A stretch of 8,066 nt of DNA. Origin: UBA652 sp964598235. Lineage in GTDB: Bacteria; Pseudomonadota; Gammaproteobacteria; Nitrosococcales; Methylophagaceae. The stretch covers positions 1 to 8,066 of the forward strand of contig CAZRAY010000062.1 of NCBI GenBank assembly GCA_964598235.1, written 5' to 3'. A model generated the notes under the pieces. It made no database searches and had not been told where the DNA came from. It saw nothing but the letters and a program-made list of their open reading frames with translations. Of this stretch, positions 5,676 to 8,066 are shown piece after piece. The stretch's first letter is position 1; each line of letters opens with the position of its first letter. The translations under genes and the position numbers were made by a program.

Positions 5676-5683
5676 AAACACAC

Positions 5684-8050
5684 GTGAATAAAAATAAATT
5701 AGTCATCGCTTTATTGCCAGCGCTGTTTTCAATGACAGCATTGGCTGCGGATGAAAGCAGTTTAGAATTAAGCGATATTGAGGTGATTGGTGTAACGCCA
5801 GTACATGGCGTGGGTCTGCCAGCAGATCAAATTGCCAGTAATATTCAATCTGCAACAGCAGCAGAAATCGAAAATAGCCAGAGTTTGGATATCACAGACT
5901 TTATGAATAAAACATTGGGCAGCGTGTCGCTTAATGCAGCACAAAACAATCCATTCCAGCCTGATTTACAGTTCCGTGGGTTTGTGGCCTCGCCTTTATT
6001 GGGTTTGGCGCAAGGTTTGTCAGTTTATCAAGATGGTGTGCGTATCAATGAGCCATTTGGTGATGCAGTGAACTGGGAGCTTCTTCCAGAAGGCTCAATT
6101 GCGAATATGAATCTGATTCCAGGTTCGAATCCTTTATTTGGTTTGAATACATTGGGCGGTGCAATTTCAGTACAAACTAAAAATGGTTTTAATGCTGAAG
6201 GGCATAGTGTTGAAGCATTAACGGGTTCATTCCAACGTCATCAGTTGAGTGTGGAAAGTGGCGGCAATAATGGTGAATGGGGTTATTTCATTAATGGTGC
6301 ATTTACCGAGGAAGATGGGTGGCGTGATTTTTCACCTTCTGAAATAAAACAACTATTCGGTACGCTAAGCTATCGAAATGCAGCGAGTTCACTAGATTTG
6401 AGCTTAACAGCTGTAGACAGTGATTTAAATGGTAATGGTGCATCACCAGTTGAATTGGTCGAAGTTGATAGAAAAGGCGTATTTACCCACCCAGATAACA
6501 CACAAAATGAATTACGGATGTTGACATTGAATGGGTCACATTGGGTGTCTGATAATATGATGCTGTCTGGGAATGTGTATTTGCGTAAGAGTGATCGTGA
6601 CACCTTTAATGGCGATGGCGCAGATTATGCCTTTGCAGATGATGAGGGTGAATTTATCCTTGTTGTTGGTGGCGACGATGACGATGAAGAGGAAGAGGAA
6701 GGTGCCGAAGAAGAAGGTGTAACAAATAGCCAAGGCGAGGTGATTACAGCGGCTGATTTAGGTGTGGCTAATCCTGAAGATGTTGATTTAGCGATTAACA
6801 ATACTTCAACAACAGAGCAAGATAGCACGGGCTTTACATTACAGGGCACATTCTTGAATGAGTTTGCAGGCCGTGAAAATCAATTAATTGTAGGTGTGAG
6901 CTATGATCGTGCTGATATGAGCTTTAACGCAGCAGGTGAAGTCGCTATCTTTAGAGAGGATCGTGGTACGAATGGCACGGGTGTACTCGATAGCTCAACG
7001 ATTGTTGATGCAGATGTAGATAGTAATTCAGTTGGTATCTTCTTAACCGATACTTTCTCTGTTACGGATGATTTAGCTCTGACACTATCGGGCCGTTATA
7101 ACCGTACAAAAATTGATATTTCAGGTACCAGTGAAAACGGTGCAAGAAATTTGAATGAAACCGGTGAAGAGCATACATTCCAACGCTTTAATCCTGCTGT
7201 CGGCTTGGCTTATTCGGTGAATGATAATTTAGGTGTGTATGGTAGTTATAGCGAAGCATCGCGTGCGCCGACCCCTTCTGAATTAACCTGTGCGAATCCA
7301 GAAGCACCTTGTGCGCTGCCAAACTCATTTTTGAGTGATCCACCATTGGATCAAGTTGTTGCTAAAACTTTTGAAGCAGGTTTGCGTGGTGAGTTCCGTG
7401 GTATCAAATGGAATGCAGGTGTGTTCCACACTGAAAGTGAAGATGACATTATCTTCTTGCCAGCAGATGGCGATAATGCGCAGTTGAATTTAGGCTTCTT
7501 TGATAATGTGGGCACAACACAACGTCAAGGAATTGAAGTAGGCTTGCAGGGCGCAGTGAAAGCGGTTTCATGGTTTGCAAATTATTCTTACGTTGATGCG
7601 ACGTTTGAAGATAAATTCCAAACATCGAATCCAAATAATCCTTTTTCAGGCGATCCAGTGGATGTCTCTAAGGGTGATACGATTCCAGGTATTCCTAAGC
7701 ACACCGTCAAAGTGGGTTTAGATTTCCAAGCCACACCTAAATTTAGTGTTGGAACCGATGTTTCATATCGTTCAAGCCAATATTACCGTGGTGATGAAGC
7801 CAACAATAACGACCAAATAAGTGGTTATACTGTGGTGAATTTACATAGTCGTTATCAAGCAACGAAGCAGGTACAAATTTTTGCCAAGATCGATAATTTA
7901 CTAGATGAAGACTATAGTACTTTTGGTCTATATGGTGAGCCAGATGAAGCGCCAGGTTTTGGCGAGGATGGTCGCGGTTATGAAGATCCACGTTTTGTAG
8001 GTGCTGGCGCACCGCTATCAGCTTGGATTGGTGTTAAAGCTAACTTCTAA
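5684..8050 (+). CDS. TonB-dependent outer-membrane receptor with acidic loop
   Basis: This is a 788-residue active-transport receptor of the outer membrane, powered by TonB-ExbB-ExbD. A signal peptide (MNKNK, then a hydrophobic stretch) should be cut near ALA-AD at residues 21/22. A TonB-box-like stretch, DIEVIGVT, is at 31-38. The plug domain follows at about 45-170, including NPFQPDLQFRGF, GLSVYQDGVRINEPFGDAVNW and GSNPLFGLNTLGGAISV. A 22-strand type barrel then runs to the final WIGVKANF, whose terminal Phe is the usual BAM recognition residue. Residues 331-344 contain 12 Asp/Glu in a predicted outer loop. The only two cysteines, 536 and 543 (C-x6-C), probably form a disulfide in another loop. 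The plug signatures match a broad proteobacterial receptor subfamily; the substrate (iron chelate, other metal complex, cobalamin) cannot be told. No partner transporter gene is present. GTG start; extra stops follow the TAA. Confidence 0.93.
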   Translation: MNKNKLVIALLPALFSMTALAADESSLELSDIEVIGVTPVHGVGLPADQIASNIQSATAAEIENSQSLDITDFMNKTLGSVSLNAAQNNPFQPDLQFRGFVASPLLGLAQGLSVYQDGVRINEPFGDAVNWELLPEGSIANMNLIPGSNPLFGLNTLGGAISVQTKNGFNAEGHSVEALTGSFQRHQLSVESGGNNGEWGYFINGAFTEEDGWRDFSPSEIKQLFGTLSYRNAASSLDLSLTAVDSDLNGNGASPVELVEVDRKGVFTHPDNTQNELRMLTLNGSHWVSDNMMLSGNVYLRKSDRDTFNGDGADYAFADDEGEFILVVGGDDDDEEEEEGAEEEGVTNSQGEVITAADLGVANPEDVDLAINNTSTTEQDSTGFTLQGTFLNEFAGRENQLIVGVSYDRADMSFNAAGEVAIFREDRGTNGTGVLDSSTIVDADVDSNSVGIFLTDTFSVTDDLALTLSGRYNRTKIDISGTSENGARNLNETGEEHTFQRFNPAVGLAYSVNDNLGVYGSYSEASRAPTPSELTCANPEAPCALPNSFLSDPPLDQVVAKTFEAGLRGEFRGIKWNAGVFHTESEDDIIFLPADGDNAQLNLGFFDNVGTTQRQGIEVGLQGAVKAVSWFANYSYVDATFEDKFQTSNPNNPFSGDPVDVSKGDTIPGIPKHTVKVGLDFQATPKFSVGTDVSYRSSQYYRGDEANNNDQISGYTVVNLHSRYQATKQVQIFAKIDNLLDEDYSTFGLYGEPDEAPGFGEDGRGYEDPRFVGAGAPLSAWIGVKANF
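6674..6715 (+). repeat. Acidic-codon tandem repeat encoding an Asp/Glu tract
   Basis: The codons run as two GACGAT units, then two GAAGAG units plus GAA, then Gly-Ala and three more Glu codons. They encode residues 331-344 of the receptor. The units are six bases long, so gain or loss of a unit keeps the reading frame and changes only the length of the acidic tract. Confidence 0.8.
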
Positions 8051-8066
8051 TAATAGTTTGGTCTAA

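Larger units (their letters stand above)
5406..5683. other. Intergenic region between cysG and the TonB-dependent receptor gene
   Basis: These 278 bases contain no convincing gene. No GC-rich hairpin with a following T tract is seen for ending cysG transcription. The region holds a TATAGT box at 5464-5469 without a good -35, a CRP-like site (5511-5526) overlapping a long palindrome (5517-5550), a set of possible nested RNA helices (5561-5658) and the receptor ribosome binding site. A nearer promoter candidate is TTGGCG (5593-5598), an 18-base spacer and TATTAA (5617-5622); both boxes are imperfect. The region looks regulatory, with either a distant promoter giving a long leader or a nearer one activated from the CRP-like site. 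Confidence 0.6.

Noticed and set aside
6536..6849. Open frames on the - strand under the receptor gene, including one rich in Ser
   Set aside because: The Ser run is the antisense reading of the Asp/Glu codon repeat. There is no ribosome binding site or recognisable protein, so these are shadows of the receptor gene.

Overview
The window is 8,066 bases of tightly packed bacterial chromosome, with every recognised gene on the + strand. Gene order and protein similarity point to a gammaproteobacterium with moderately AT-rich DNA. The block eno-ftsB-ispD-ispF-truD is typical of that class, and the siroheme synthase is the fused CysG form common there. I cannot fix the genus from the sequence alone.

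Positions 1-3250 hold a housekeeping run. It contains the 3' half of enolase (eno), then ftsB (cell division), ispD and ispF (two steps of the MEP isoprenoid pathway) and truD (tRNA pseudouridine-13 synthase). Each gene overlaps the next by 1 to 11 bases, and ftsB, ispD and truD have little or no visible Shine-Dalgarno sequence, so translational coupling is likely. Twenty bases after truD, behind a good ribosome binding site, comes a lipoprotein of the DUF1223 thioredoxin-like family. Its central part is replaced by exactly 100 Ns (3426-3525), an assembly gap. In many relatives this position after truD is held by surE and pcm instead.

Positions 3937-5405 start a second transcription unit with cysG, a complete trifunctional siroheme synthase. 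A perfect TATAAT box ends 7 bases before its ATG, so the mRNA is probably leaderless or nearly so. The gene carries G8 and G7 runs in its SAM-binding core.

Positions 5406-5683 are a 278-base intergenic region. It contains a CRP-like site overlapping a perfect 12-bp palindrome, followed by a set of possible nested RNA helices. It precedes a large TonB-dependent outer-membrane receptor (5684-8050) with signal peptide, TonB box, plug, barrel and terminal Phe. An extreme Asp/Glu tract lies in one predicted outer loop. The substrate of the receptor is not evident.

The first block supports glycolysis, division, isoprenoid and tRNA modification functions. The second makes siroheme, the cofactor of sulfite and nitrite reductases. 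The receptor imports an unknown metal complex or nutrient. I see no mobile element, CRISPR array, tRNA or rRNA. The most interesting parts are the regulatory DNA around cysG and the receptor, and the acidic loop of the receptor. I found no clear sign of a wholly new multi-gene system.
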